Assembly (NCBI RefSeq): GCF_022012415.1
Contig: NZ_JAKLTR010000019.1
Span: forward strand, 1 to 64,000
DNA: 64,000 nt
Reading direction: 5' to 3'
Source: Terrimonas ginsenosidimutans
GTDB taxonomy: Bacteria > Bacteroidota > Bacteroidia > Chitinophagales > Chitinophagaceae
Part shown: positions 25,957 to 35,404 of the stretch, piece by piece
How the letters are laid out: each line of letters begins with the position of its first letter
Position numbering within the stretch: position 1 is the first letter of the stretch
The notes under the pieces: generated by a model
Seen by the model: the letters and a program-made list of their open reading frames with translations, nothing else
What the model was told of the DNA's origin: nothing
Databases searched by the model: none
Translations under genes and position numbers: made by a program

Positions 25957-28900
25957 ATGAAAAAAAATGGATCAGGCGCGTCCCCCCATGCGCCCAACCA
26001 ATTCATCAAATGCTTACTCATGATGAAGTTTACCGTTCTGCTTATTATCGCCTTTTCCCTTCAATCTTTCGCCCATGGTTATGGCCAGGAGAATATCAAC
26101 CTGAACCTGGAGAAAGTGACGTTGAAAAAGGTTTTTAAAGCCATCGAACAGCAGGGAGCCTGCCGTTTCGTTTACAAAGATGAAATTTTGCCGAGAGAGC
26201 AGCGTATCAGCATCTCTGTGGCAAATGCCTCGTTAGAAGAAGTTATGAATAAGGTGTTGCAAAACACCGAGTTAAGTTATAAAAGATTGAGCGGAAGCCT
26301 GGTGGTGATCACCACCGGTATGGAAGCTGCCATACCCGTGCCTGTTTCAGGTAAAGTCACAAGCGACAGCGGCGAGCCGCTCTCCGGCGTGTCTGTTACC
26401 GAAAAAGGATCGACCAATGGTACCGTCACCGATGGTGATGGCAATTTCGTGATAAATGTATCCAATACAAATGCAGTGCTGATTGTAACATACATAGGAT
26501 TTGTTTCGAAAGAAGTAAGTCTCAATGGATCTTCACAGGTATCGGTTTCACTGGTTGCTGAAAACAAAAACCTCGAAGAAGTGGTGGTAGTGGGTTACGG
26601 CACCCAGAAAAGAAGGTCTGTAACCGGCGCTATTACCAGTGTAAAAGCGAGTGATCTGGAAAATATGCCAATTATGCGCGTTGACCAGGCTTTGCAGGGG
26701 CGTGTATCAGGTATGACAATTGCCGCTGCGTCCGGACAGCCAGGATCTTCTTCTACCTTACGGATCCGTGGTACTACGACATTAAATAACAGCGACCCGC
26801 TTTTTGTTGTAGATGGTATCGTTGTGGACAATGGTGGTATTGATTACCTCAATCAGAATGATATCGAATCAATTGAAGTATTGAAAGATGCTGCTTCCGC
26901 TGCTATCTATGGTGCACGTTCTGCATCGGGCGTGATCCTTGTGACCACGAAGAAAGGAAAAGCAGGTACGATGGCCGTTAATTATAACGGTTATGTCGGC
27001 ATGCAGGAGCCAGCTACAAGATTGAAACTGCTTAATGCAAAAGAATACGCTACTTTATCAAACGAAGCGTTTGCAGCAGGAGGCGGAACCGGTCTTTTGT
27101 TCCCCAACCCTGATGCTCTTGGAGAAGGTACAAACTGGCAGGATCAGATCTTCAGCAATAATGCGCTGATCCAAAACCATGATATCAGTATCAGTGCCGG
27201 CTCTGAAAAATCAACCTATTATTTTTCTCTTGGTTATTTTGAACAGGAAGGTGTGGTAATGCCAGAAATCTCTGCTTACAAAAGATATAACGCCCGCCTG
27301 AACTCAAATCACAAGATCACGAAATGGCTGACTTTCGGAAATACACTTGGATACTCTTACATAAGAAGCCAGGGTATTGGTAATACGAATGGAGAGTTTG
27401 GTGGACCACTTGCATCGGCCATTAACCTTGACCCGATCACAAGCCCGATCGTTACTGATCCAAATGACGCAAACGCACCTGTTTACGTTAATAACCGTGT
27501 TGTACGCGATGGACAGGGACGTCCGTACGGTATCTCAAATTATGTAAGGCAGGAAATGACGAATCCTCTGGCATATGCCAAAACAAGAGAAGGTAACCAT
27601 GGCTGGTCGCATAATCTTGTAGGAAACGTGTTTGCTGAGATCGAAGTGATCAAAGGCCTCAAGGTTAGAACAAACCTTGGTGCAAAACAGGCATTTTGGG
27701 GAGCCACTTCGTTTAACCCTATGGTATTCCTGAACACTTCGACATTTACAACAAATAATTCTTTTACACGCGAATTGAATCGCGGCTTTAACTGGACGTT
27801 TGAAAATACAATCTCTTATGCCCGCAGGATCGGAGATCACAACTTTACACTGCTTGGTGGTACCGGTGCATATGTGGATGATAACAGTGTGAACAGCGGT
27901 ATTACTGTAGATAATCTTCCCGTAAATACTTATGGAGAAGCTTCGATGAACTTTGAAAGCACGCCTGCGAATCGTCGCTCATGGGGCGGTGAAAGTTACA
28001 GGCATAAAGTATCTTCTATTTACGGCCGTCTTGTTTACGATTATAATGATAAGTATTTATTTACGGCTATTCTGCGCCGTGACGGTTCTTCCCGTTTTGG
28101 TTCGAATAACAAATATGGTTATTTCCCTTCCGGTTCAATCGGCTGGGTTGCCTCTAAAGAAGATTTCTTCCCTCAGAACAATGTGGTTTCTTTCCTGAAA
28201 ATCCGTGGTTCTTATGGCGAAACCGGTAATGACGGTTTCGGAAACTTCGCCTTTATCTCTACGATGGGCGGAGGACGTAACTATCCTTTCGGAAATGATA
28301 ACTACCTGATCGGCTACAGCCCCAACGCACCGGCTAACCCTGATCTTCGCTGGGAATCTACCAGCCAGTTGAATATTGGTTTCGATGCCAACCTTTTCAA
28401 AAATCTTACATTGACTTTTGACTGGTATAAAAAGAAAACCAGGGATATCCTGATGGAAGTAGCTATTCCTGCTTATGTCGGCCTTAATAATCCTCTGGGT
28501 AATGTTGGCGCGATGGAAAACACAGGCGTTGAGCTTGAGTTAGGCTACTCACAGAAGTTGGGAGATGTGAATTTCAACGTAAAAGGTAATATCTCGTATG
28601 TAAAGAATACAGTAACAGATATCGGTGAAGAACGCGAATTCATTGATGGTTCCAGCTGGCAGGCCAGTACTTACAGGCTTACACGTGCCGTAGTTGGTCG
28701 TCCTACTTACTCGTTCTATGGATTTGAAACCGCAGGTATTTTCCAGAATCAGGCAGAGGTAGCTAATTACCAGAATAAAGATGGTAAAGTGATCCAGCCA
28801 AATGCAGTGCCTGGTGATTTCAAATGGGTTGACCGTGATGGTGATGGTGTTATTACAGAAGCTGACCGTACTTTCATTGGTGATCCCACTCCAACATGGA

Positions 28901-29370
28901 GCTATGGTTTTACTATCAACGCATCCTATAAACAATTCGATCTTGTTCTGTTTGGGCAGGGTGTTACAGGAAATCAGATCTTCAACGCGCTTCGCCGCCT
29001 CGATGTAGCTAATGCTAACTGGACCACTGCAGCACTAGGCCGCTGGACAGGTGAGGGGTCAACAAATTCCTTCCCGCGTCTGACTACAAAAGATAACAAT
29101 AGCAATTTTGCTTACCCGTCCGATTTTTATCTGTCTGACGGAGCTTATTTCCGTATTAAAAACCTCCAGATAGGATATACCGTTCCTGCTTCATTGCTTA
29201 ACAGGGCTGGTATCAAAAAGCTGCGCGTGTATGTGGCAAGCGGCAATCTGCTGACTCTGACAAAGTATACTGGTTTCGATCCGGAGATTGGTGGCGGCAG
29301 TTATGGTATAGACCGTGGTGTTTATCCTCAAGCCCGCTCATTTATGGTTGGTCTTAACGTAGGTCTTTAA
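25957..29370 (+). CDS. susC: SusC/RagA family TonB-dependent transporter with STN signalling domain
   Basis: Outer-membrane beta-barrel (1137 aa) that imports glycans with its SusD partner, driven by TonB. After the signal peptide (LLIIAFSLQSFAHGYGQ) comes an STN domain (about residues 48-116: LEKVTLKKVFKAIEQQG...SGSLVVIT), which contacts FecR. A carboxypeptidase-regulatory-like domain follows (VSGKVTSDSGEPLSGVSV), then the plug with VVVGYGTQKRRSVTGAI, the RVSGM region, IRIRGTTTLNNSDPLFVVDGI and DIESIEVLKDAASAAIYGARSASGVILVTTKKG. The rest is barrel ending in ARSFMVGLNVGL. The STN domain ties it to the sigma/FecR pair just upstream. The start ATG follows CTAAGGT. Confidence 0.95.
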   Translation: MKKNGSGASPHAPNQFIKCLLMMKFTVLLIIAFSLQSFAHGYGQENINLNLEKVTLKKVFKAIEQQGACRFVYKDEILPREQRISISVANASLEEVMNKVLQNTELSYKRLSGSLVVITTGMEAAIPVPVSGKVTSDSGEPLSGVSVTEKGSTNGTVTDGDGNFVINVSNTNAVLIVTYIGFVSKEVSLNGSSQVSVSLVAENKNLEEVVVVGYGTQKRRSVTGAITSVKASDLENMPIMRVDQALQGRVSGMTIAAASGQPGSSSTLRIRGTTTLNNSDPLFVVDGIVVDNGGIDYLNQNDIESIEVLKDAASAAIYGARSASGVILVTTKKGKAGTMAVNYNGYVGMQEPATRLKLLNAKEYATLSNEAFAAGGGTGLLFPNPDALGEGTNWQDQIFSNNALIQNHDISISAGSEKSTYYFSLGYFEQEGVVMPEISAYKRYNARLNSNHKITKWLTFGNTLGYSYIRSQGIGNTNGEFGGPLASAINLDPITSPIVTDPNDANAPVYVNNRVVRDGQGRPYGISNYVRQEMTNPLAYAKTREGNHGWSHNLVGNVFAEIEVIKGLKVRTNLGAKQAFWGATSFNPMVFLNTSTFTTNNSFTRELNRGFNWTFENTISYARRIGDHNFTLLGGTGAYVDDNSVNSGITVDNLPVNTYGEASMNFESTPANRRSWGGESYRHKVSSIYGRLVYDYNDKYLFTAILRRDGSSRFGSNNKYGYFPSGSIGWVASKEDFFPQNNVVSFLKIRGSYGETGNDGFGNFAFISTMGGGRNYPFGNDNYLIGYSPNAPANPDLRWESTSQLNIGFDANLFKNLTLTFDWYKKKTRDILMEVAIPAYVGLNNPLGNVGAMENTGVELELGYSQKLGDVNFNVKGNISYVKNTVTDIGEEREFIDGSSWQASTYRLTRAVVGRPTYSFYGFETAGIFQNQAEVANYQNKDGKVIQPNAVPGDFKWVDRDGDGVITEADRTFIGDPTPTWSYGFTINASYKQFDLVLFGQGVTGNQIFNALRRLDVANANWTTAALGRWTGEGSTNSFPRLTTKDNNSNFAYPSDFYLSDGAYFRIKNLQIGYTVPASLLNRAGIKKLRVYVASGNLLTLTKYTGFDPEIGGGSYGIDRGVYPQARSFMVGLNVGL

Positions 29371-29387
29371 TTAAAAATCTGATCACA

Positions 29388-30905
29388 ATGAAACGCAAAT
29401 ATTTATATCAATTCTGTTTTGTTATACTTGGTGCTTCGGCATTATATGGATGTAAAAAAAGCTTTCTGGATGTAGACCCTGTAGGCTTGAATCTGGAAGT
29501 GAATTATTACTCAAATCCTGATGAGGCTTTTACAGGGGTTGTTGCTGCATATGATCCATTAGGGATGGAAACCGCTGCAGGAACTTATGCCAATAAGCTT
29601 GGGCCGCTCAATGCTGCAAGCGATGATTGTTTCGCTGGAGGTGCTGATGGTGGTGCGGATATGGCTACCTGGCAGGCCTGGAATAATTATTCTGCATTGA
29701 CACCCGCTGTCGGTCCACAGGACGCTTTCTGGCGCCGGAACTTTGTTGGTGTTTCAAGAGCAAATATTATTCTGTCCAAGCTCGGAAATGTTCCCGGTCT
29801 CAGTACTGCATTGAAAGCACGCTATATCGCGGAATCAAAATTCCTGAGAGCATATTACTATTTTGATCTGGTAAGATTGTTTACCAATGTCCCTCTTTTT
29901 ACAGCGCCTATCGAAGGTGATGCGATCTATACACAGGTTCAGGCAACGCCGGAAGCTGTATATGCTCAGATCGAAGCAGACCTGAAAGACGCTATTCCTG
30001 ATCTGCCTGTAAACGTAAGTATCGCTTCAGAAGGAGGCCGCGCTACCCAGGGAGCAGCAAAAGCATTACTTGGAAAAGTTATTCTTTATCAGAACAATGA
30101 TTCAAGAATGATCGAGGCTGCAAATCTGTTCGACGATGTGAACAAATCCGGTAATGTTTATGGCTATGAGCTTCTGACAAGTTTCCCGGCAATATTCCGC
30201 CCAGACAACAAATTCAATAAGGAGTCTATTTTTGAGATCAGCCATACCCCAGTAGCTAACAGCAGTTGGAATGGTTGGGATGTTATAGAAGGGAATGTCT
30301 ACTGCCAGATGATCGGTGCCCGTGGTTACTCCGGGAATATTTATGAATCAGGCTGGGGCTTCAACCCTGTGACTGATGCTTTGCATGATTTCATGTATGG
30401 TGACCCCCGTTACCAGTACACGATAGCTGATATTGACAGTATGGTAGCTGTTGGCGCCGCGAGCAATTATGAGCCAGGATATCAGAATACAGGCTTTTTC
30501 GTTCAGAAGTTTGCACCGCTGAAAGCATGGCGCTCTACGGGTGGTGGTAACGCAGAACTGAACTATCCAAACAACGTGATCGAGATCCGTCTGGCAGATA
30601 CTTATCTTATGCAGGCTGAGGCACTCGTGCGTGGTGGCGGCGACCTGGTAAAGGCTGCCGGACTTTTGAACGCGGTTCGTGCAAGGGTTAGTCTGCTGCC
30701 GGTTGCGGCTACAATTGAAAATATCTATCGTGAACGCCGCGCAGAGCTGGCAACAGAAGGACACCGCTGGTTCGATCTCGTTAGAACAGGCCGTGCCGCT
30801 GCTGCATTATCATCCAAAGGGTTTGTTGCCGGTAAACATGACCGCCTACCAATCCCGTTGAATGAACTGAGCAACACTCAGCTTAAGCAAAACCCCAATT
30901 ATTAA
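29388..30905 (+). CDS. susD: SusD/RagB family surface glycan-binding lipoprotein
   Basis: Lid protein of the SusCD importer, 505 aa, anchored at the cell surface. The lipobox is SALYGC, followed by KKSFLDVDP, a start common in SusD proteins. The helical TPR-like core includes AESKFLRAYYYFDLVRLFTNVPL, ATQGAAKALLGKVILY and the C-terminal IYRERRAELATEGHRWFDLVRTGRA, the strongest family mark, ending with PLNELSNTQLKQNPNY. It begins 17 bp after susC and is certainly cotranscribed. Confidence 0.95.
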   Translation: MKRKYLYQFCFVILGASALYGCKKSFLDVDPVGLNLEVNYYSNPDEAFTGVVAAYDPLGMETAAGTYANKLGPLNAASDDCFAGGADGGADMATWQAWNNYSALTPAVGPQDAFWRRNFVGVSRANIILSKLGNVPGLSTALKARYIAESKFLRAYYYFDLVRLFTNVPLFTAPIEGDAIYTQVQATPEAVYAQIEADLKDAIPDLPVNVSIASEGGRATQGAAKALLGKVILYQNNDSRMIEAANLFDDVNKSGNVYGYELLTSFPAIFRPDNKFNKESIFEISHTPVANSSWNGWDVIEGNVYCQMIGARGYSGNIYESGWGFNPVTDALHDFMYGDPRYQYTIADIDSMVAVGAASNYEPGYQNTGFFVQKFAPLKAWRSTGGGNAELNYPNNVIEIRLADTYLMQAEALVRGGGDLVKAAGLLNAVRARVSLLPVAATIENIYRERRAELATEGHRWFDLVRTGRAAAALSSKGFVAGKHDRLPIPLNELSNTQLKQNPNY

Positions 30906-30931
30906 TCAGGCCTAGCCATAAAAAGCTTGTT

Positions 30932-31855
30932 ATGAAGCATATTAATAAAACAAGATTATTGATCGGTGCCACCTTTATCATTGGCGGTGCAATATTCTTC
31001 CAGGGATGTAAAAAAGAAGGAGCTGACCTGGAACTTGGAGCAAAACCAGTAGTTGATTTCAAAGTAGTAGAAGATACAGATCCGAATAACCTGATCTTAG
31101 TGTCTACTTCAAATGTTCCGGTTATCCCATACTGGACGGTTTCAACAGGCTTTACGCCCGTTGGAGACTCTGCACGCGTGAATTTTGCCAGAGCTGGCCA
31201 GTACACGGTCAAAATGAAAGCCTACGGTATGGGCGGAGTTGATTCGATTACAAAGACCATCAATATCGCGCAGAATGATCCGAATGCCTGCCTGCCGACC
31301 AAGGCAGCAGGATTTATAGCCAGTTGCACGCAAAAGACATGGAAGCTCAACCCCGCAGCCGGTGCATATGCAGTAGGGCCGAATGCAGGCGACGGAAGCT
31401 GGTGGACCAGTGCTGCCAGTGAAGTAACGACCCGTCCATGCGAATTTAACGACACCTACACTTTCAACTTTGCCACAAGTGTATTCGCCTACGATAATAA
31501 AGATGATTTTTATTCTGACGGGTATCTCGGAACAGTTCCTTCTCAAGGTTGTCAGCCATCTGCTAACCTTACAGGAGAACAGGCTTTCTGGAAATCTAAT
31601 CCAAACTATCGATTTGAGGTTTTGCCAGGCGGGACAAAAGGACTTGGCCGTTTGAAACTGATCGGTAAAGGCGCTCATATCGGATTACAAAAGGCACAAA
31701 CCGCCGGAGAGATCAATTCTGGCCCCGCAGGTACCGAAAATATCTATGATATTATGGAAATGCAGATTAATGCCGGAGGTAGCGGACATGATATCCTGAA
31801 ACTCGCCCTCTTTTTCGGTGGCGGCTGGTGGCATTTCACTCTGCGTTCTGAATAA
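30932..31855 (+). CDS. PKD-like surface lipoprotein of the glycan locus
   Basis: A 307-aa lipoprotein (lipobox GAIFFQGC) in the position usual for a surface glycan-binding protein (SusE/F-like). Residues about 35-110 look like a PKD or Ig-like beta domain (KPVVDFKVVEDTDPNNLILVS, ARAGQYTVKMKAYGMGG). The C-terminal two thirds have many Trp and Tyr (TWKLNPAAGAYAVGPNAGDGSWW), resembling a carbohydrate-binding beta-sandwich of the type found beside GH16 enzymes. I infer glucan binding at the cell surface; no catalytic residues are apparent. It starts 26 bp after susD. Confidence 0.75.
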   Translation: MKHINKTRLLIGATFIIGGAIFFQGCKKEGADLELGAKPVVDFKVVEDTDPNNLILVSTSNVPVIPYWTVSTGFTPVGDSARVNFARAGQYTVKMKAYGMGGVDSITKTINIAQNDPNACLPTKAAGFIASCTQKTWKLNPAAGAYAVGPNAGDGSWWTSAASEVTTRPCEFNDTYTFNFATSVFAYDNKDDFYSDGYLGTVPSQGCQPSANLTGEQAFWKSNPNYRFEVLPGGTKGLGRLKLIGKGAHIGLQKAQTAGEINSGPAGTENIYDIMEMQINAGGSGHDILKLALFFGGGWWHFTLRSE

Positions 31856-31869
31856 TAAAAACGATCACT

Positions 31870-32715
31870 ATGCGAAATTTAATCGTATCCACAATTTTCC
31901 TGCTGAGCCTTGCATCATGCAAAAAAAGCGGGAGAGACGGCGGGAGTGTGATCACTCCGCCAGCACCGCCGGAAGCAAAGGAATATACTTTTGAAGCTTC
32001 ACCAATGTGGGCGGATGAGTTCGACTATACCGGAGCTCCAGATCCGAATAGCTGGACCTATGACACCGGCGATCATGGATGGGGCAATAATGAGTTGCAG
32101 AACTATACCACGGATGCTAAAAACGTCCAGGTAAAAGATGGCATGCTGACCATCACCGCAATAAAGGAGCCCTCCGGTAGCAAGGCTTACAGCTCTACAA
32201 GGCTTGTTTCCCGTGGTAAGAAAGACTTTACCTACGGAAGACTGGAAGTGAAAGCCAAACTTCCTTCAGGACGCGGCACATGGCCCGCGATCTGGATGCT
32301 GCCAACGGCCAGAACGTATGGCGACTGGCCAAAGTCAGGCGAAATCGACGTCATGGAGCATGTCGGATACGACCCGAACGTAGTTCACTTCAGTATTCAC
32401 TCTGAAGCCTACAATCACGTTATAAATACACAGAAAACGGCTACACGGCAGATCCCGACAGCTATGACCGATTTTCATTTATACCGTGTCGACTGGACTC
32501 CGGCTTATATCAGGGGATTCTTTGATGGCGTACAGGTATTCAGTTTTGCCAATGACGGCAAAGGATACGCAAGCTGGCCGTTCGACAAAGCCTTCCACGT
32601 GCTGATCAACATTGCTGTTGGTGGTAACTGGGGCGGCGTACAGGGAGTAGACGATACTGTTTTCCCCGCAGCCATGTTGGTGGACTATGTACGCTTATAT
32701 AAGCTGATTCCATAA
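31870..32715 (+). CDS. Glycoside hydrolase family 16 lipoprotein (probable beta-1,3-glucanase)
   Basis: Endo-acting glucanase of 281 aa, lipid-anchored (LSLASC, Cys17). The GH16 signature GEIDVMEHVG places the nucleophile at Glu158, the helper at Asp160 and the acid/base at Glu163; the extra Met gives the ExDxxE form of laminarinases, rather than the ExDxE of lichenases. Other marks are WADEFDYTG at the first strand, RGTWPAIWMLP, YRVDWTPAYIRGFFDGVQV and NIAVGGNWGG. It is the only hydrolase in the locus, so the oligosaccharides it makes must be finished by enzymes coded elsewhere. Likely substrate: laminarin or another beta-1,3-glucan. Confidence 0.93.
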   Translation: MRNLIVSTIFLLSLASCKKSGRDGGSVITPPAPPEAKEYTFEASPMWADEFDYTGAPDPNSWTYDTGDHGWGNNELQNYTTDAKNVQVKDGMLTITAIKEPSGSKAYSSTRLVSRGKKDFTYGRLEVKAKLPSGRGTWPAIWMLPTARTYGDWPKSGEIDVMEHVGYDPNVVHFSIHSEAYNHVINTQKTATRQIPTAMTDFHLYRVDWTPAYIRGFFDGVQVFSFANDGKGYASWPFDKAFHVLINIAVGGNWGGVQGVDDTVFPAAMLVDYVRLYKLIP

Positions 32716-32802
32716 TGCAACGAGATTTATACAGCTGGCCTCCGGCGGCTATAAGAAGCCATAGATAAGGCAATCGTTAAGCACTTAGCAGCAGTTAGTG
32801 CC

Positions 32803-32830
32803 GGGCGGGTCGTTTTCGACCCGCCCTTTT
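32803..32830 (+). terminator. Rho-independent terminator of the glycan locus
   Basis: Perfect 10-bp stem GGGCGGGTCG/CGACCCGCCC (32803-32812, 32817-32826), loop TTTT, then TTTT. It lies 87 bp after the GH16 stop codon. Confidence 0.9.
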
Positions 32831-32879
32831 CGTGCTAAGACCTACCGTGTAACCCATATCTTTCCAAAACGATTCGTAT

Positions 32880-33104
32880 GGCGTAAGGTTCCCGCGGATT
32901 ACGCGGATTATAGCCCTACTGTTGAAATAACAGCTGGTAATGTGAAATTTTCCGGGTTAGAATGCGCGGATTACGCAGATCAACTTCTGCTTTCCGAAGC
33001 TAATCCGCGAAATCAGCGCTTTCAGACAACAAACTTGGGCGTTAACGAGGCATTTTTCAATGATGTGACTGATAAATCAGCGTAATCAGCGGCAACCTTA
33101 CGCC
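32880..33104. repeat. Intergenic palindrome, GGCGTAAGGTT ends with GCGGATTAC words
   Basis: Ends GGCGTAAGGTT (32880) and AACCTTACGCC (33104) are perfect complements over 11 bp. Then GCGGATTACGCGGATTA on the left matches GCTGATTACGCTGATT (complement of right) with two changes. More copies of GCGGATTACGCAGAT and AATCCGCGAAATCAGCG lie inside. The ends belong to the GGCGTAG class but the word differs from the GCAAAGGA word of its relatives. It lies in a 559-bp gap after the glycan locus. Confidence 0.75.
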
Positions 33105-33248
33105 AACCCTACTGATGGGTTCTCGGTAGTGCAAAGAGACGGGGAAGAGGTGAAAGATGTTTTAACAGTGGTGGAGGAGGGGATTGGTACTATTGTTGCG
33201 ACAGGCGGGCTGGGAGACTTTGCTATACCGAATAAACTTTCTGCATGA
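33105..33248 (+). pseudogene. Possible 3' gene remnant
   Basis: The frame ending in TGA at 33246-33248 reads as plausible protein (FSVVQRDGEEVKDVLTVV, then GIGTIVATGGLGDFAIPNKLSA) with coding-like composition, but it has no start codon: upstream it runs into the repeat element and a stop at 33066. It may be the tail of a gene whose front was lost or replaced by the repeat. I do not recognise the family, and chance cannot be excluded. Confidence 0.25.
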
Positions 33249-33274
33249 ATTAGATCTACTCTAAACTGTTTAGA

Positions 33275-33853
33275 ATGTTTTTAGCCGTGGGTTCCGTTTC
33301 AGAATTTATAAAGGTGGTCCAGATTGTTTGCTGGATCGCATTACCGGTATTTGCGGTGGTCACCGCACTTATTGTTTATCAACATTATAGAAAAATAAGA
33401 AAGAATAGGGAAGAGGCGTTACTGGCCGGAGATCTGCCAACTCCGGCGGCAATGGCACAGCTGAACAAAGAAGCTGATTTTATACTTTTTGATCATACCG
33501 GTTTGGTGGATGAATACCACCATAAGCTTTGCAATAGTGAAGCCCGATATGCAGCTTTGCAACATAAATATGCTGCTCTGCAGGTGAAATGTGCGGCCAT
33601 GGCCGTTTTTGCGGCGGGTGGACAAACCGGAGAGTCCAATATTTCCTCTTATTCGGGTTTAAAACGCGAAGTTGATCGATTTATAAAAAAGTATCATATC
33701 GAAAGAGACAGGTCGGCAGCTGCAAATGAACAGCTGACCCATATCAATTTGCAGTTGGAAAAGGAAAATGAGCGGCTGCGGGTTCTGATCGAAAGCCTGA
33801 CTGTAGCTCCTGAGGCTCAACTATTCGTCCCTGCCGCTGAAAATGTTGCCTGA
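33275..33853 (+). CDS. Membrane-anchored coiled-coil protein of unknown function
   Basis: A 192-aa protein I do not recognise. One N-terminal membrane segment (VVQIVCWIALPVFAVVTALIVY, about residues 14-35) is followed by a basic stretch (HYRKIRKNREE), a middle region with Ala/Tyr/Lys heptads (ARYAALQHKYAALQVKCAAM) and a C-terminal coiled coil (LTHINLQLEKENERLRVLIESL). This fits a single-pass inner-membrane protein with a cytoplasmic coiled-coil part. A similar plan is seen in small conjugation and envelope proteins, but nothing adjacent supports a role. It lies between the glycan locus and thyA. Confidence 0.6.
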   Translation: MFLAVGSVSEFIKVVQIVCWIALPVFAVVTALIVYQHYRKIRKNREEALLAGDLPTPAAMAQLNKEADFILFDHTGLVDEYHHKLCNSEARYAALQHKYAALQVKCAAMAVFAAGGQTGESNISSYSGLKREVDRFIKKYHIERDRSAAANEQLTHINLQLEKENERLRVLIESLTVAPEAQLFVPAAENVA

Positions 33854-33963
33854 TCTATTACGCCGTCCAAAGCGTCAAGCGCAATCCCCTTTTGAAATAA
33901 CTTTTCCCCACGCGGTTAGTTTCCTCTTTTCCCTCTTTCATCAGCTTAGCTTTATTTTGCAGT

Positions 33964-34758
33964 ATGCAGCAGTATCTCGACCTTTTACAACATATCCTCG
34001 ACAATGGAGCTCACAAAACAGATCGCACCGGTACAGGTACACAAAGCGTGTTTGGCTACCAGATGAGGTTCGACCTTCAGAAGGGGTTCCCTTTGGTTAC
34101 GACTAAAAAAGTACACCTTAAAAGCATTATTCACGAACTGCTATGGTTTCTAAAGGGGGAGACCAATATTGCTTATCTGAAAGATCATAACGTAAAAATA
34201 TGGGATGAGTGGGCGGATGAAAACGGCGAGCTCGGACCGGTTTACGGAAAACAATGGCGTAGCTGGGAAGGGAAAGATGGGAAGGTCATTGACCAGGTAA
34301 CAGATTTGATCAAACAGATCAAAACAAATCCTGATAGCCGCCGCCTGATCATCAGTGCATGGAATGTAGCTGAGCTGCCTGAAATGGCATTGATGCCCTG
34401 TCATACCATCTTCCAGTTCTATGTGGCAAACGGTAAACTGAGCTGCCAGCTTTACCAGCGTTCAGCCGATGTATTTCTCGGCGTGCCTTTCAATATTGCT
34501 TCATACGCTTTACTGACAATGATGATCGCGCAGGTGTGTGATCTTGAGCCAGGCGATTTCATTCATACTTTTGGTGACGTTCATATTTACAGCAATCACC
34601 AGGAACAGGTGCAGCTTCAGTTGTCCCGCACACCTTTCCCTTTACCGGAGATGAAACTGAATCCGGCAGTGAAGGATATTTTCAGCTTTAGCTTTGAAGA
34701 TTTTTCACTTGAAAATTATCAGTCGCACCCTGCTATAAAAGCACCGGTAGCCGTTTAA
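33964..34758 (+). CDS. thyA: Thymidylate synthase
   Basis: Methylates dUMP to dTMP with methylenetetrahydrofolate. The 264-aa protein has the catalytic Cys in [13 protein letters not shown], dUMP-contact residues in [11 protein letters not shown] and the [21 protein letters not shown] block, and the usual C-terminus ending in ATP-like KAPVAV. The ATG follows a TTATTTTG sequence by only a few bases. It is paired with folA 20 bp downstream, the normal arrangement because dihydrofolate made here is reduced by FolA. Confidence 0.97.
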   Translation: MQQYLDLLQHILDNGAHKTDRTGTGTQSVFGYQMRFDLQKGFPLVTTKKVHLKSIIHELLWFLKGETNIAYLKDHNVKIWDEWADENGELGPVYGKQWRSWEGKDGKVIDQVTDLIKQIKTNPDSRRLIISAWNVAELPEMALMPCHTIFQFYVANGKLSCQLYQRSADVFLGVPFNIASYALLTMMIAQVCDLEPGDFIHTFGDVHIYSNHQEQVQLQLSRTPFPLPEMKLNPAVKDIFSFSFEDFSLENYQSHPAIKAPVAV

Positions 34759-34777
34759 TTCTTTTATCGTTTATTGT

Positions 34778-35275
34778 TTGATCATGATCCTGACACTCGT
34801 TGTAGCAGCTGCCAGAAATAATGTAATAGGGAAAGATAACCAGTTGCTCTGGCGTTTGCCCAATGATACGCGTTACTTTAAAAATGTGACCTGGGGGATG
34901 CCGGTAGTAATGGGGAGGAAGACATTCGAGTCATTGGGCAAACCGCTTGCCGGCCGCACCAATATCGTTCTCACCAGAAACGGCAGCTGGAAAGCAGAAG
35001 GAGTTACTACCGTGAAAACAATGGATGATGCCGTATTTCTGGCAAAACAAATGGATGTAAAAGAATTGATGGTGATCGGTGGTGGCGAGATCTATAAAAT
35101 GGTAATGCCCAAAGCCAATCGTATTCATCTTACCCGTGTAGAAGCCGAGCCTGAAGGCGATGCCTGGTTTCCGGAAATAGACTCCTTACTCTGGAAAATG
35201 GTCCGGGAAGAAAAATTCCCTGCTGACGAGAAGCATCAGTATGCGTATTCGTTTCAGGTGTGGGAGAGAAGGTGA
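34778..35275 (+). CDS. folA: Dihydrofolate reductase
   Basis: Reduces dihydrofolate with NADPH, 165 aa. The N-terminal LVVAAARNNVIGKDNQLLWRLPND, the active-site acid in RLPNDTRYFKN, the NADPH loop GMPVVMGRKTFESLGKPLAGRTNIVLTR (in shorter blocks) and VIGGGEIYKMVMPKANRIHLT are all typical. ATG start is supported by the consecutive Ile-Met and by family length; the first codons read MIMILTLV, so Met3 is also possible. It is cotranscribed with thyA. An array of 7-bp words begins 2 bp after its stop codon. Confidence 0.97.
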   Translation: MIMILTLVVAAARNNVIGKDNQLLWRLPNDTRYFKNVTWGMPVVMGRKTFESLGKPLAGRTNIVLTRNGSWKAEGVTTVKTMDDAVFLAKQMDVKELMVIGGGEIYKMVMPKANRIHLTRVEAEPEGDAWFPEIDSLLWKMVREEKFPADEKHQYAYSFQVWERR

Positions 35276-35277
35276 TC

Positions 35278-35305
35278 GTTGTCCGTTGACCGTTGTCCGT
35301 TGTCC
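35278..35305. repeat. Heptamer array, left arm (4 units)
   Basis: Four 7-bp words in register: GTTGTCC, GTTGACC, GTTGTCC, GTTGTCC. They are the reverse complement of the words in the 35405-35530 array, so with the terminator between them they form a large palindrome. Confidence 0.85.
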
Positions 35306-35344
35306 GGAATTCAAGTGAGGTGGAATAAAATTGGATCTTCGTGT

Positions 35345-35402
35345 ACAAATTAAAAGCGAGGGGCTATCGTTGATAAACGATAGCCCCTCGCTTTTAATTT
35401 GT
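35345..35402 (+). terminator. Perfect 27-bp terminator hairpin of thyA-folA
   Basis: Arms 35345-35371 and 35376-35402 match over 27 bp without error; loop GATA. The GC-rich core (GCGAGGGGCTATCG) is flanked by ACAAATTAAAA on the left and TTTTAATTTGT on the right, so it works as a terminator in either direction. Confidence 0.9.
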
Positions 35403-35404
35403 GT

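Noticed and set aside
32798-33085. 95-codon frame after the glycan locus
   Set aside because: It begins inside the terminator and runs through the palindromic element; the repeated ADYAD residues come from the GCGGATTAC word.
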